Of a stretch of 64,000 nucleotides of DNA, positions 22,001-34,384 are shown in pieces. A model generated the notes under the pieces. That model did not search any database, had not been told where the DNA came from, and saw only the letters and a list, made by a program, of their open reading frames with translations. The first letter of the stretch is position 1. The number at the start of each line of letters is the position of its first letter. The position numbers and the translations under genes were made by a program. Origin of the DNA: Aldrovandia affinis (Eukaryota; Chordata; Actinopteri; Notacanthiformes; Halosauridae); the NCBI GenBank assembly GCA_029706075.1, contig JAINUG010000329.1, forward strand, positions 1 to 64,000, written 5' to 3'.

Positions 22001-22556
22001 ATGCAGGCTTTATCTGCTGATGACTCTGAATGAGCTCCAGTCTTTCGAGCAGGGTGGCTCTGGCCTGCTGATGTTATCAGTCGGGAAGCTGCTCCAGGCC
22101 TCTCACTCTTCCTCTACTATTATCTGTCTTTTAATTCTTGAACTATATACAGCCATCAGCTTTGTGTGTGTGTGTGTGTGTGTTTGTATGTGTCACTGCA
22201 ATGAAATTTGTTATTTTTTGCATTGTTTATGGGTATGTTTTTATTGAGCTATGTCCATGTGTTTGTGTGTGTGTGTGGATGCAGGCTTTATCTGCTGATA
22301 ACTCTTTATGAGCTCCAGTCTTTTGAGCAGGGTGGCTCTGGCCTGCTGATGTTATCAGTCGGGAAGCTGCTCCAGGCCTCTCGCTCTTCCTCTACTATTA
22401 TCTGTCTTTTAATTCTTGAACTATATACAGCCATCAGCTTTGTATGTGTGTGGGTGTGTGTGTGTGTGTTTGTATGTGTCACTGCAATGAAATTTGTTAT
22501 TTTTTGCATTGTTTATGGGTATGTTTTTGTTGAGCTATGTCCATGTGTTTGTGTGT
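21940..22556. repeat. 278-bp tandem duplication, about 2.2 copies
   Basis: GATGCAGGCTTTATCTGCTG recurs at 22000 and 22278, and the whole 278 bp between is repeated with few differences. A partial earlier copy starts near 21940 (CTTGAAGTATATAGAGCCAT). Each unit holds a (GT)n run, the likely cause of the duplication by slippage or unequal exchange. Confidence 0.92.
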
Positions 22557-22985
22557 GTGTGTGTTTGTCTCTGTGTGTATTTCTCATCACTCTCAGGGTA
22601 TGAGGGATTCTGTCTCACTTTCAATCGTCTATCTCTCTTTCTGTCTTCCTGCCAATATCTGTATGTCTGCCTGCCTGAGTCTTCTGTCTGCCTGCCGGCT
22701 TGTCTGTCTTTGCCAATGTCTGTATGTCTGTCTATCTGTCTGTCTGCCTGCCTGTCTATCTGTGTCTTCTGCATGCCTGCCTGTCTGCTGGCTTGCCTGT
22801 CTTTGCATATGTCTGTCTATCTGTGGGTCTGTCTGCCTGTGTGTGTGTGTGTGTGTGTGGTAGCAGCCAGTCGGGTGAGAGGCAGGGTCGGGATCAGGGT
22901 GGGGTTAGGATCATGGTCAGGGATAGGGTTATGGTCATCGTCGGGGTCAGGGTTAGGGTCAGGGTCAGGATTAGAGGTATTTTTC
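22557..22985. repeat. Simple-sequence block: (GT)n, (CTGT/CTGC)n, GGGTCA/GGTTAG-like
   Basis: Degenerate tetranucleotide repeats fill about 22630-22840, followed by (GT)n at 22840-22858 and a degenerate GGGTTA/GGGTCA hexamer tract at about 22900-22975. The long frames here have biased, repetitive composition and are not genes. Confidence 0.88.
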
Positions 22986-23073
22986 TTGAACTTGCACCTT
23001 TTACAAACAAGGCCATAACAATGCTCTAAACAATGAGCATTGTCAGCTTAGTTGCCAGAGCAGAATCTCTTAT

Positions 23074-25875
23074 TTACATGACACATGAACAGTCTCTCAA
23101 AGTTCTCTCAAAGTCTCTCAAAGACAGGTGGTTACGTTTGGCAGTGAAAATGTCCTTGCCAACACTAAAAAGCCGCTCACATGCAGCACTGGCAGGGACA
23201 CCGGTGTTGAATTTTATGAAGACTCTTCTCATTTTTGGCAGAGATGAAAATGCAGTTAGCAGGGATGTATCCAGGGACTTCAGAAAGACTTCCACCTCAT
23301 GGTGGAAAAGTCTTCTTTCCACCGTCATCTTTCTTCTTACCGGATCTTCCTCCTCATCAGCTGTTGGAGATGTTGAAGGTGTTTGCAGCCACCTCACCTC
23401 CTCTCTCAGACCTGTCTCCGTGTCTGCCTTCTGTTCCATCAGTATGTACTCCATTCTGAACATGGGGTGGCAGGCAGTTGCCATGAGGCACTTTCTGCTC
23501 TCGAACACATAGCCAAACCTGAGAACAGATCAAATATACTTTATTAATCCAAGGAAAACTCTTGAGTATCATACAGCAGCCGATGACACTCTGCCCCCCC
23601 ACTTTCAAACTAAGTTAGGTGCCCCTGGTAGTGGATCCATGTGTGTGTGCGTGCACATGTGTGTAAGTCTCACCTTTGCTTCACCCCCCCAATGAGAGCA
23701 TCGACCAATGGCGTGCAGTACTGGAGTTTGGATTCCCTCTTGATCTTCTGCAGTTTCTCAATGAGGGTGGCGATGGTGGGCAGCAGCACCCCATAGTAGG
23801 CCATCTTGTCCAATTGGAGGAGATCAAGGGCTTTTGCCAATGGAGCAAGCACCTGAAACACAATGTGGTATAATTATACATGATTGAAACTGATTTAACA
23901 TTTAAATATAGCCAAGCATGCTCTTGAGAATACACTGCTTTTTTAACCTCAAAATCCACTTGCACTGCGACACATGCTGAAGGTGTATTTTATACTTTTT
24001 TCAAAACTGCTATATCAATAACATTTACCATGACATATTCACTGATGTAGGTCTTCTCTGCTTCTTTGAAGCGAGGTAGGTCAAGCCTTCCACATACATC
24101 ATCCAGGTCTCCCTCTCCTCCTGTGGTAAAACTTTTCAGTCTCTCCAGGGCGTGGTATGTGGAGTTCCAGCGCGTTGCATTTGGAATGACCAGCTGGCTT
24201 CCAAGTATTTATTGGATGATGTCCAATGCCTGTGTGCTGCGGCTCTCTTTATTCCACAGGGCTTGACACTTATCGGAGGGTAAACCCCAGGGTTGATCTA
24301 GATATTTTTTTGAATGGCTCTGATGTTTTTGCAGCCTGTTGTGCATCAGTGGTTGCCACAAGGTTAAGTGTGTGACTGGCACATCTCTAGTGTTGTGGTA
24401 AGTGATAAACCTCATCCCCAGGATCATTGAGGATGTTTATCACTTCGGTGAAGTGCAGGTCTTCGTCATCTTCCTCTTCTTCATTCTCCTCCTCATTACT
24501 GTCTTGCACATCTGCAAACACTTGGAAGGCCTTCACAAAGTTAGACCCATTGTCTGTGGTTGTGAGACTAACCTTGTGCTCGACTTTAAAATCTTTATGT
24601 ATGTCTTCCAGCATAGCAGCTAGAACATTATATGTATGCCTCCCTATGATTCTACGGCAAGCAAGAGCTCCAGAATTAATCTGAAGTGTGTCGTGGTCAA
24701 TCCAATGAATAGTGACGCCCAGAAAGCTTGACCAGGCATCTGTTGTTGTTGCTACAAATTCTTGCAGAGAAAGAGCAGTGCAGAGATTTGACCTCATGAA
24801 CGCAGACTCATCTTCCACCATCTTCACCAGTGTCTTTCTTGACAGTAGCTGTCTTCCAGGTACCAGCTCCTGGACATATTCTTTAAACTCTGGTCTCTCA
24901 ACAATGCTCATTGGATGAAGGCCTTGCACAACAAACTTGAAGGTAAGTTTGTTGAGTCTTGCCTGAGACACTGAGCTGACTGCTGGCCTTGTGAGGAACT
25001 GTGCTACTGTACCAGGTTGCACTCCTGAAGATCCAGCCTCATCCTCTGGAGATGGCTGTGGTCTTTTCCTGGACTCTTGCTGCATTTTTTCCATTTCAGC
25101 ACATTTGAATGGATGCTTCCTCTAATAATAAAAGAAAGCCACATTTAGACTATAAATTAACACAGAATAGCATGTAATTTAAAATTGGTCCATATAATTA
25201 CCCTCTAGAATATTACCAAAAATATTTTGCAGCTAGCTACATTACAGCTCAAACACGCTGAATAAAAACCTAATTCAATACATCATACTTTTCACAAAAT
25301 ATAATGCAAAAAGAGGAACACGTCATATCCGATGAGAATACCAAAAAATCTCAGCATAATGAAATTACGTATATTGACTTTGCTTAATTACCTGATCTGT
25401 AATGTTACAGTAGACCTAAATCAATTGACTGTGTTATGCACGTGTGTGCAACACTCTTGTTCGTTTGCCACTTATCTAACCTTAGCTAAGTTATTAAAAC
25501 TTAAATTACTGTAAGTTTGCAAAGTTGGGCTAACGTTAATACACTCACCTTTATATGTGTTCTTAGGTTTGTGTTCGACGTCTTTGCTGTGGAGAGTGTT
25601 TGCATTTTCGGCTTGCATAGCTCACATGTGAAAACGTAGGTCTCGGTGGAGCTAGTCAGCGTCATATATTTGCTTAGATAAGGCCACGGTGGTGGTTCCT
25701 CAGACATGATGCAGTGTGAGCAACGCCTTTTGCACACGGTGGGGGAGAGTAGGGTTTGTGAGGCTGGTGATGGTTGGCATGCTACAGCGGAGCACGCTGG
25801 TGCCATGCCTTCACAGCCATCAGGATTAGAGCAGAAAAGGGACGGGGCGGGGTTGGTCAAAGGGGTTTGAATCAA
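23074..25875 (-). pseudogene. hAT transposase gene with BED finger, spliced and recently broken
   Basis: The enzyme would cut and rejoin hAT ends. The likely first exon (ATG at 25707, or 25875) ends at 25549 with a GTGAGT donor and carries FTCELCKPKMQTLS and LRTHIK of a BED zinc finger. Exon 2 starts at 25121 in the same phase and holds ATTTDAWSSFLG and TTTDNGSNFVKAF, typical of the RNase H-like core, then an acidic linker. A TAG at 24387-24389 interrupts the frame just before RCASHTLNLVATT. A T-run at 24305-24311 (A-run in the gene) shifts it again. Further segments at 24.2-24.03, 23.86-23.67 and 23.52-23.07 kb complete it and end with FNTGVPASAACERLFSVGKD, the hAT C-terminal dimerisation region. 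Only two clear defects suggest loss of function was recent. It resembles ZBED4/6-type proteins but lies inside intact transposon ends. Confidence 0.9.
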
Positions 25876-26116
25876 ATGAGGAGAGGCAGCGGTAAAAAAT
25901 AAAAAATATTAAAAATATTTTCTTTTATAGCCAAAAGTAGTTGGTAGTTCCTGTAGTTAACTACACCTCAAAATGGCAAACAAGTAATTAACTACTAAAA
26001 TCACTGTGCACATTTGAATCTAGTTGAACTACCAGCAAACTGCTGCAAAATGTAGTTCTACAATGTAACTACAGTAACTACATGTAGTGAAACTACTCCC
26101 CAATACCGTGTATAAT

Positions 26117-27860
26117 CATGACAAAACTGTTGGAAATTTCCAAAAGGGTCACAAGTTTAAAGTTGCCCCCTTCCTAATGTATGCAAGAAACGTGTATTGT
26201 GGGAGGGAAAAACTGGTATTTGGCCCATCAATAAAGGAGGGATTTCAGCCATGACCAATGGGTGAAATTCCAAAGGGCGATTTTCCACGACAGTGGGGCT
26301 TAATACTGCTTCAAAATTGCATATATTAAGCTATTAATGATCTTTGTTTGAAGTGAAAGTATTCTAGATGATATACTATTCTAAATCACAATTAATTTAA
26401 TTTATTTCTTGCTAATGTTGCTGTACCTAGTCAATGTAGCTAACGTACGTGGTTGATATGATGAGCCCTGCCATGTGTTAGGCAGCTTGATTTAATATAT
26501 AGCCTATATAGCTGGATAGCTTGCTAATGATTCCTGGCAGATGTTTCAAAACTATCAGTGACATCTCGATAAAGGTAGCCTTTTCGTTTAACCACTCTTG
26601 ACACATTCACTAGGTATCTCATATCTGGTCGCTGATTTTTAGTAAAAATTTCCTAAGATCTCTGTGTTGTTAGAGAAAACATAGTTTAATAAGAATATCA
26701 GACTAATCGTTCCATATCTAACCGGTATACTCACTCATAAAACAATCTGAAGGCTCCTTATCCCATGCCATGAGTGTTACACCACTTATTCTAATCTGAC
26801 AACTGACTGACAAGCATATGTGAAGAAGACTTCCTGGGAAAAAAAGTAGCTGAAATGAATTGAATGATTTATTTTAATGGTGAACATTAAATGGCTGCAT
26901 TATTTTAACAATAAAGACCAAGAAGTTTTTTTAAAATAAATTAAGTGTTGATGATAGATGTGCCAGAGCTGAGCCCCGGATAGCCCCAACCCTATTTAAC
27001 CTCTGGTCCTACGTACATATTTTTGCTTATCAGCTGTTTATTGCCGGTGGCCATCAGACACACCATAGATGTAAAAAAAATATTGTTTATTAACCCCTTA
27101 CTCTATGTACTCTACTCTTCCACTTTATCACTTTGGTTGTCTTTCTTTATCCCTTTTGTACTTCTGTACTTCTGAGTGTGAGTATTCACTCACACTCAAT
27201 ATTTTATTATCAAATTTTAATCATATTGAAAAATACAAGTCAATGAACAAGTATGAGTTGTTGACACAAGGGGAATCGAACCCGGGTCTACCATCTAGGA
27301 TGGCAAAATCTTATTCTGTAAACTATACGCACCACATGTCAGTTAGTGCGGTCACATATATCATATATACTTGGTAGTCGTCAGGTTTGTTGCGCTACAT
27401 TCATTCCACTGTGCAATGTGCATTCTCTCATATGAAGCTCCGAGTACTGAACCCATTTTCAACACAGTGTTTTGGAAACCCGCAACTATGAACATAATCG
27501 TAACAATCGCGCCACAGACTTGTACGAGTTGGGACACTCACGGATCAACTTTCACACAAGAAGTTATAACTCTCATTGGTCAGGAGACAATCAGTGTGTC
27601 AGTGCAGTAAGCGTGATCCTCCAGCACCCAAAACAGAAAAGGAACATAATTATGATTGTTAAACCACAGGGAAATTATTAGTGATATAAATATTTAGAGG
27701 GGAGAGTGCATAAAATAATCTTAGAAATTTATAATTGGCACAGCAAATATACAACAATTTAAAATCCCAAGGCAATGCACAATTCATGGAAGAGCTATCA
27801 TAGCTTGTTTAATGCTTTCCATTAAATGAGCAAACACTCCAGTCACACTATCAAGTATAA
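26117..27860. other. About 1.7 kb with no gene recognised
   Basis: AT-rich sequence without supported coding, apart from a tRNA-like segment at about 27.3 kb. Confidence 0.5.
27262..27350 (-). mobile_element. tRNA-like segment, possible SINE head
   Basis: On the minus strand GGTAGACCCGGGTTCGATTC is a strong B box, with a weaker A-box-like GTGCGTATAGTTTACAG about 40 bp upstream. The cloverleaf is imperfect, so this is a tRNA pseudogene or SINE remnant, not a functional tRNA. Confidence 0.45.
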
Positions 27861-27867
27861 AGTCAAG

Positions 27868-28050
27868 GGGGGTGAATATTTGTGGAATTAGTTATTGTCT
27901 GTTTCTTATTTGTAATTAATTAAGAAAAGGTTTTGTTTTTCTATTTGACATTATGGAGTATTTTGTGTTGATCAGTGACAGGAAATCCCAATTAAATCCA
28001 TTTTGATTCCATGATATAAAATGTGAAAAATGCCAAAGAGGGTGAATACT
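27868..28050 (+). mobile_element. Tc1-like terminal region fragment
   Basis: GGGGGGTGAATATTTGTGG, ATTATGGAGTATTTTGTG and GAGGGTGAATACTTG follow the non-coding 3' arm common to fish Tc1-like elements. No transposase coding is present. Confidence 0.6.
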
Positions 28051-28119
28051 TGTTATACTCACTCTACATGTTTTCTGTATTAATAGCACATCATATGAAA
28101 AAGATCCATAAGAAATGTA

Positions 28120-28192
28120 AATGTAAATCTTGTAAGTCGCTCTGGATAAGAGCGTCTGCTAAATGCTTAAATGTAAATGTAAATGTAAATGA
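28120..28192 (+). mobile_element. SINE/L2 3' tail fragment
   Basis: TTGTAAGTCGCTCTGGATAA, GAGCGTCTGCTAAATGC and (TTAAATG/TAAATG)n are nearly identical to the end of the L2-like LINE at 39375-39440. No head or coding region remains. Confidence 0.85.
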
Positions 28193-29731
28193 AATACCGG
28201 CATCTGTTATCATCTGATCCAGCTTCATCTGCAGCGCTCCCAGTATCTGCCACTGGTGGCTTTTAAAAGAGGAAAGAACATTGATGATAATTCGGTCCAT
28301 ACTCACATGCAAGGGAGCAACAAACAGCTTCCTTCACCAAGGCGTCTGAGTCCCGTGCCTAATGGCTGCCAGTCACTCTCATCCCCGCATGGGCAGGAAG
28401 TACTCCATTAATGATGTCATAACTTGTGATTCACCTAAAAACCTAGGGAAATTGAATGTTTATTTACTGGAAATATTATGGTAAAATCACACATATTAGC
28501 ACATACAACACATAGATCACTAACTTACTCAAATCCACACAAATCCTCTCACTCAAATTAATGAGTTGGAACATCTGTGATACTGGTTCACAGGCAAAGA
28601 AAACTAAAATTTTAAATCATCTAATCAAGTTACAGGCTAATATATATATTCTTGTAATAGATTATATTCTATAATCTATTATAGAAACCCATTTATCAGA
28701 ATCGGAACATCAGAAATGAAAAACTTCACAATTTAATCAAGTATATTCAGCAACCTGCAATGCAAAGAAAAGAGGCGTCTCAATTTTGATAAACCAAAGA
28801 ATACCACTAATCCACAAAAATACCATTGCTGATCCTGAAGGTACATTATTATCAACGCCTCAATCAATAACAATAACATGACCATTGCAAGCATATATGG
28901 CCCCAATATTGATGATCCGTCCTTCTTCCACACATTTTTATCATCATTAACTGATCTCACAAATTGAAGAATCGTCAGGTCAAGCATCTCAGGCAATTCC
29001 AGAAATTAGCACTACAGAAACACACACAAAAAAAAGAGTGATTTTGGTTTTGGTGATAGTTGGCGACTGAAAAACATATCAACAAGGAAATACTTATATT
29101 TCTCCCCCCTTCACCAATCATTCTCTTGCAGTGACCTCTTTCCTACCAGCCATTCAATTATATCTGATATATCTGATGCCATCCCCATGATAATCCGTGA
29201 TCATGCCCGTCTCCTTTAATTTAAATAGTAAACATTTCAAACACATTCTTTCAAAAAGAATCCTTCTGGGAAATAAATGATTCTCCGGATATCTCATCCA
29301 CATTACTCTGGGAAAGGGACAAAGTAGTACTGAGGGGGGAAATCATTTAATATTCATCACTTAAGAAAAAAAGGAACAGGAACTTGAAAATAATCTGTAA
29401 CAAAAAAATCGAACAACTGAATGATTCTTATGCTAATAATCCCACAGAACAAATTCAGATCAAACCAAAATTTAATGAAACCAAATTTCAATTAAATGAT
29501 ATCATAAATTAAAAAACACAATTCCTGATACAGAGGCATGACAATTTTGAACAACAAATCATAACAACATCTCACAAGCCAGCTCAAACGAAATAAAGAC
29601 AATTATTCCTGTGATAAGAAATTCAGCAAGGAGGGCCATGCAGTCACCTCAAAACATAAACAACACCTTCTGGGAATTCTATAGCCAATCATACACAATG
29701 ATCTGACCTGGACCTTCTCTGATACTCCAGT

Positions 29732-30150
29732 GATAATGCGGTTTGCCCCTGCTGCTCTGATGATGTTATGATGATGATGATGATGATGATGATGATGTGC
29801 TCACTGCCCCTGATGCTACCTGCCTGCCTGCCTCACTACTGCAAAATAGAGATTATCCTCATATTAATTGCCTGACACCATATAATTTAAGACAATCCTA
29901 CCATCTTCAATCAATAGCACATTAACAAATTTGGGGGGGCAAATCTGACCTCCTCTGTTGCACTGGTGATATGGTTGCTCGCTGCCCCTGCTGCTCTGAT
30001 GATATGATGATGATGATGATGATGTGCTCACTGCCCAGGCTGATGCTGCCTGCCTGCCCCTGCCTCACTACTGCAAAATACAGAGATCATCCTCATATTA
30101 AAAGCCTGACATAATATAATTTAATCCTACCATCTTCATTCAATAAGTAC
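29732..30150. repeat. Tandem duplication (about 230 bp) with (ATG)n
   Basis: CCCCTGCTGCTCTGATGAT, (GATGAT)n, TGTGCTCACTGCCC, CTGCCTGCC, CTCACTACTGCAAAATA and a TCCTCATATTA stretch appear at 29742-29860 and again at 29970-30100. The two copies differ in the number of trinucleotide repeats and by small indels. Confidence 0.85.
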
Positions 30151-31079
30151 TTTGATGAAACATTACAAACAAATAAAGAGATACATTGCCAGTTTATTAA
30201 AGACTTGGAACATAGGCAATGCAAATGTTATTCAACATAACTGTAAATACAATATGGTACACTTGGTAATACTAGCCTCACAAATAAATTACAGAGAAAC
30301 AATACAGGGTATGGTAGCTACATAATTTACCTAATTAAGGTAAAAGCTAACACATACATTTTGCAACATATCAAAATAAATATTATGGGCTGTCCCCTTA
30401 CCAAAGTACCCAATAGTGTCAAGTTCACATGACATTGCCGGCCGTGTCGGTCTCATGAGGGAGGGCTAAACAAGGCAGAGGGGTGCACTGTGGCAGCCTG
30501 CCAAAGCAGATAGTCCTGCAAAAGCGCACCCACGTCAGGAGGAACCACCTGCACATAATGCCAGGGCTGTATCTGGCGCGCAGGGGCCTTGCCAAGGTGG
30601 AGTTCGATTGCCATTCGGTCAGAAATTGAGCTTTATTCACCTGCAGAGTAGGAGAGCTTGCTCAGAATGGTCCCTGGAGGGTAGGAACCACTTTGGTGAA
30701 AGTGCTCCAAAAACCTGCATTTTGGGTAAAAAAGCACTAGCTCCCTGAATGGAAGCTGTAAACCCACTCCTAGTCCATCCCGATCAAACAGCATTAATTA
30801 AAGGAAGACACTCATCAAACAATATGTGCCGCCTATTCAATCTAATGAACATGAAAAACAATAATTGCATCACTGGACGCAGAAATGGCATTTGGTAAAC
30901 TGGAAATTTTTACTTTACGTTACACAAATTTGGTTTCCGAGAATTTTTTATTCACTGTATAAGGGTACAATACAACTCACCTATGGCTATAGTCACTACT
31001 AACGGTTTAACAGCGGAACCAGGCAAGGATGCCCACTATCTCCATCACTGTTCGCCATATTTATTGAACCTCTCACGTC

Positions 31080-31790
31080 AAAACATTTATTTTGTATTTA
31101 TTTATTTATTTTCACAGGAATAAAAACATTGTTTAAAAGGACAAAGTCTTAGGCCGAACTCCGATAATCTGATTTTCAGTGGGTTCCTGCCTGCAGAGTG
31201 AGGAAAAGGGAAAATGTGAATTAGGAACAGGGAGGATAAGCAGAAAAGGAGAAAAACTTCAACAAAATTAGGTAAAAAGAGGAGAAGGTAAGTGAAGAAA
31301 AGTACGTGTGATGGGAAAAATATAAATAAAGATGGAGAGATGAAAAGCGGATATATATATTTAAATATGTATATAAATTAATGATTGAGGTGGCAAAAAA
31401 ACAAACAAAACAAACAAAACACTACTGGTTACATAATTGGTTTGGCAAAAGGTGTGAGTATTTTAAACAGATGTTTGAAAGTGTTCATGGATGTAGATTT
31501 TCTGAGGGGTAGTGGGATCGAGTTCCAGATGGGAGTGTTATGATTGAAGAATGTTTTTTTGCCATAATTATTTTTGTGACTTATAACTGGGTTATTTTGC
31601 TGGGTTATGGATCTGATGAGTCGTAGCTGTCTGTCAGATGAGTGAGTTGGTAGTAAAGTGCAGATTGTTTCAGGCAGGAGTTTGTTTTGAATTTGATACT
31701 AGAGTTTCATAGCTGCAGGCTTCATTTTCAAGGTGCAGGAGATAGAGTTCTGTAGTACTAAGTAGTGGTGTGTCCAAGGAGAAACTGATG
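31080..31790 (-). mobile_element. LINE C-terminus and 3' UTR inserted in the L1/Tx1 remnant
   Basis: On the minus strand about 31540-31410 reads like the end of an L2/Rex-type reverse transcriptase, with IWNSIPLPLRKSTSMNTF and KHLFKILTPFAKPIM before a stop. It lies opposite to and between plus-strand L1/Tx1 segments, so it is a later insertion. Boundaries are approximate; no target duplication was found. Confidence 0.65.
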
Positions 31791-33937
31791 AGAGTATTTT
31801 ATGAGATTTGTTATAAGACTGATATATTGCTCTACCTACAAAACCCATTAAACTCACTACAAGAAGCCATTAAACTCATAAATACATTCTCGGACATATC
31901 TGACTACTCAATAAACTGGACCAAATCCACAATTCTGCCACTATGTGGAGATAGCTGGAATGTCGCAGCCCAAAAACCACCCCTCTCTTTCACCACTGGT
32001 AACATTAGGTATCTAGGTATTGACATTTCCGCCAAGCTGTCAGAGCTGTGCCACCTCAGTTTCAACTCACTCATAAAAACAATCGAAGATGACCTAAATC
32101 GCTGGATGAATCTACCTTTCTCTATTATTAGCAGAATAGCAACCGTCAAAATGTTCATTCTACCCAACTATCTTTTCAGAATGATCCTGACCCAACCCTG
32201 AGAAACTCTGGATTAAACTGGCCACTCTGCAGAAAACCAAAATCCAAGGTCTAGAAGCACTATCTAGCAAAACAACTGTAATACATCAGAAATTGGATAC
32301 ACCCTAACCAACAGAACAACCCATGGATAGAAACAGAACAATCAGAAATTTCAATCACAGATTTACCATTTCTCAGTACACCCATAAAACACTATAACTG
32401 TTTTAGGAACACAGTAATCTCAGTGGCTCAGACAGCTTGGTGGAAAATCAACAAAATAAAAAAAAGTCCACACTGACACTCTGTAAATACACCCTGATCT
32501 GGCATAACCCTGACTTTCAACTGAACAAAACACCACTTATCTTTAACACATGGAAACAAAAAGGTATCACACACCACCAAATTTTTCTAAACAGCACCTT
32601 CATAACATTCAAAGACTTGGTCCAGAAGTACAGTGTTGGGAAAGAACAGTATCTACATTATCCCCAATTCAAATCTGTAATCAAAATCAATATAATAAAT
32701 AATAACCTCCAGCCATCCTCACTAATAGAAGAAATTAATAAAATAACAAATCCTAAAAAAACTCTATCCAAAATATATCAACTACTATCCACAATCGACT
32801 TGACAATATCTCTACCAATTAAATAATGGGAAAAAGATCTCACTATCAGCACCAACCCTGACTTCTGGACACAAATCTGTATGAACACCTTTTCAATGGA
32901 TAACAATACTAATGCACAACTAATTCAATACAAGGTCATTCACAGAGCTCATATCACTCAACACAAAATGTTTAAGATGGAATTCATAGACTCTGACACA
33001 TACTCTCAATGTACACTGAACACCCCGGATATTTACTTCCATACCACCTGGCTCTGCCCACCCACTCAACATTGACAGAACGTCCCTGCTTTTGGGCTGC
33101 GGCATTCCACTCCCTCCATCTCTTTGTCTACTTGGAGACCTTTCAACAGTAAAACCCCCTATCAGAAACACCAAACCGATACTCATCTTCCTGACTATCA
33201 TGAAAACCATCCTCTTGAGGAAGAGCAGAAATACATTAAACATCACACAATGGTTAAACCTTCTCACAGAATACATATCAGTGGCAAAAATGACAGCCTC
33301 TCTCCAAAACCAAATCATACATTTTGAAGAAACTTGGGACCCATTCATCAGTTCCTTAAATTTGCCTGTTAACTAATCCCCCACACACACACACACAAAC
33401 AAAATACACACACACACACACACCAAGTCCATATACCAACACTAGAATAGAAACAACCACCATACACCACCATATTTCACACTCCCTAACATTATAATAC
33501 CTCCCCTAATATAAATCTCCCTTTTTGTTATTATTACTGCTTTATTTTTTATATATATATTTATTTGTTTTCATTTATTTTATTATTTCTTTCATTTTAT
33601 TTTATTTTGCTTTATATTGTACATTTCTCTGTCAGTACACTGTCCTGTCCTGTCCTGCATCTGGTCCTCCATCTGCTTGTTTGTCTATCTATCTGTAGGT
33701 TTGTTAGTCTGGATCTCTGTCAGTCTATTTGTTTATCTGTCTGTCTGCCCGTCTGTCTGGTTACTCAGATAATACAACAGTATCGGGGTGGGAGGGGGAT
33801 GGTGGTAGGATCAAGAGGGGTGGGGGAAGGGCACCTGAGGGGGGGACAGACATCACATTTGTATGTAGAACTGCACAATCTGTAAACTTAAAATGTATAT
33901 ATATATTTTGCTGAAATAAAGATGTCGTCCGAAAAAA

Positions 33938-33972
33938 ATAAATAATAATATATATATATATATATATATATA
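33938..33972. repeat. (TA)n microsatellite at the LINE 3' end
   Basis: A-rich tail followed by an uninterrupted TA run, between the L1/Tx1 3' end and the hAT MITE. Confidence 0.85.
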
Positions 33973-34006
33973 GTAAATATTTGTGCCATTTTCTATACAT
34001 GTAACC

Positions 34007-34324
34007 CAGGGCTGGACTGGCTATATAGTCTACCGGGCAAATGCCCGGTGGGCCGGTCTAGTTTTGGGCCGGTAGGGCCTCGGTAGGGCCGGTAGAATCA
34101 TTTTATATATATTATACCACGGACCGGGTGTTCCGAGGGGCGCAATAAATTTTTCGCGCATATAAACGAACTGGTCTCAGCTTCTTTTCGCGCAGCACCC
34201 CCCCGGTCGACAGATTTATTCGCGCAGCACACCCGGTCGACAGAAAATGCGGCGCTCGCACCGGGTGCCGGGCCGGTCTGAGCGCGAAATGGCAGGGCCG
34301 ATTTTTTCTCCCAGTCCAGCCCTG
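34007..34324. mobile_element. 318-bp hAT MITE with perfect 8-bp target duplication
   Basis: Ends CAGGGCTGGACTGG at 34007 and its complement CCAGTCCAGCCCTG at 34311-34324 are perfect inverted repeats, and ATGTAACC flanks both sides (33999-34006 and 34325-34332). The interior is GC-rich with repeated GGGCCGGT and CGGTCGACAG blocks and no coding capacity. It would need a hAT transposase in trans. Confidence 0.95.
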
Positions 34325-34327
34325 ATG

Positions 34328-34384
34328 TAACCTATAGGGGATTTGCAATCTATAGGGGATTTGTGACCTATTGGGGATTTGTAA
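34328..34384. repeat. Short tandem repeat, about 20-bp unit, three copies
   Basis: ACCTATAGGGGATTTG, TCTATAGGGGATTTG and ACCTATTGGGGATTTG follow in tandem. The unit overlaps the right target duplication of the MITE. Confidence 0.8.

Larger units (their letters stand above)
21444..26108 (-). mobile_element. Complete hAT transposon with perfect 8-bp target duplication
   Basis: Left end CAGTTTTGGGGAAGCTACT at 21444; right end, complemented, CGGTATTGGGGAGTAGTTTC ending at 26108. TGTATAAT flanks both ends (21436-21443 and 26109-26116), the 8-bp duplication expected of hAT. The 4665-bp body contains a spliced BED-finger transposase on the minus strand (23.07-25.88 kb), a SINE at 21.72 kb, a 278-bp tandem duplication and simple repeats. 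The SINE and repeats were acquired in the 1.6-kb arm between the gene's 3' end and the left terminus. The terminal repeats differ at several bases, so the copy is not brand new, but its limits are unambiguous. Confidence 0.93.
28560..33960 (+). pseudogene. Decayed L1/Tx1-type LINE, endonuclease to 3' end
   Basis: Pieces of one plus-strand LINE appear in order. 28885-28960 encodes ASIYGPNIDDPSFFHTFLSS, an L1-type endonuclease block. About 31013-31075 encodes GTRQGCPLSPSLFAIFIEPL, the reverse-transcriptase motif typical of L1/Tx1. 31795-32200 resumes with a region aligned to the catalytic YADD but reading YKTD, followed by LLYLQNPLNSLQEAIKLI and a clean 130-codon stretch. 32.44-33.37 kb gives further C-terminal segments, and an A-rich 3' end lies near 33.93 kb after AATAAAGATG. 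Stops, frameshifts, a duplicated (ATG)n block and a foreign LINE piece at 31.08-31.79 kb break it. Loss of a catalytic aspartate and the many stops make it inactive. The stretch 29.65-30.9 kb is not recognisably LINE. Confidence 0.8.

Noticed and set aside
22900..22975. GGGTTA/GGGTCA tract as an interstitial telomere
   Set aside because: The hexamers are degenerate, mixed with GGGTCA and GGATCA, and lie beside other simple repeats inside the hAT; no run of perfect TTAGGG.
21969..23029. Cysteine/valine-rich frames of up to 174 codons
   Set aside because: They come from (GT)n and (CTGT)n repeats and the 278-bp duplication.
23074..25875. Domesticated ZBED host gene
   Set aside because: It lies between matched hAT ends with a perfect target duplication and carries a stop and a frameshift.
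27262..27350. Functional tRNA gene
   Set aside because: The B box is good but the A box and stem pairing are poor.
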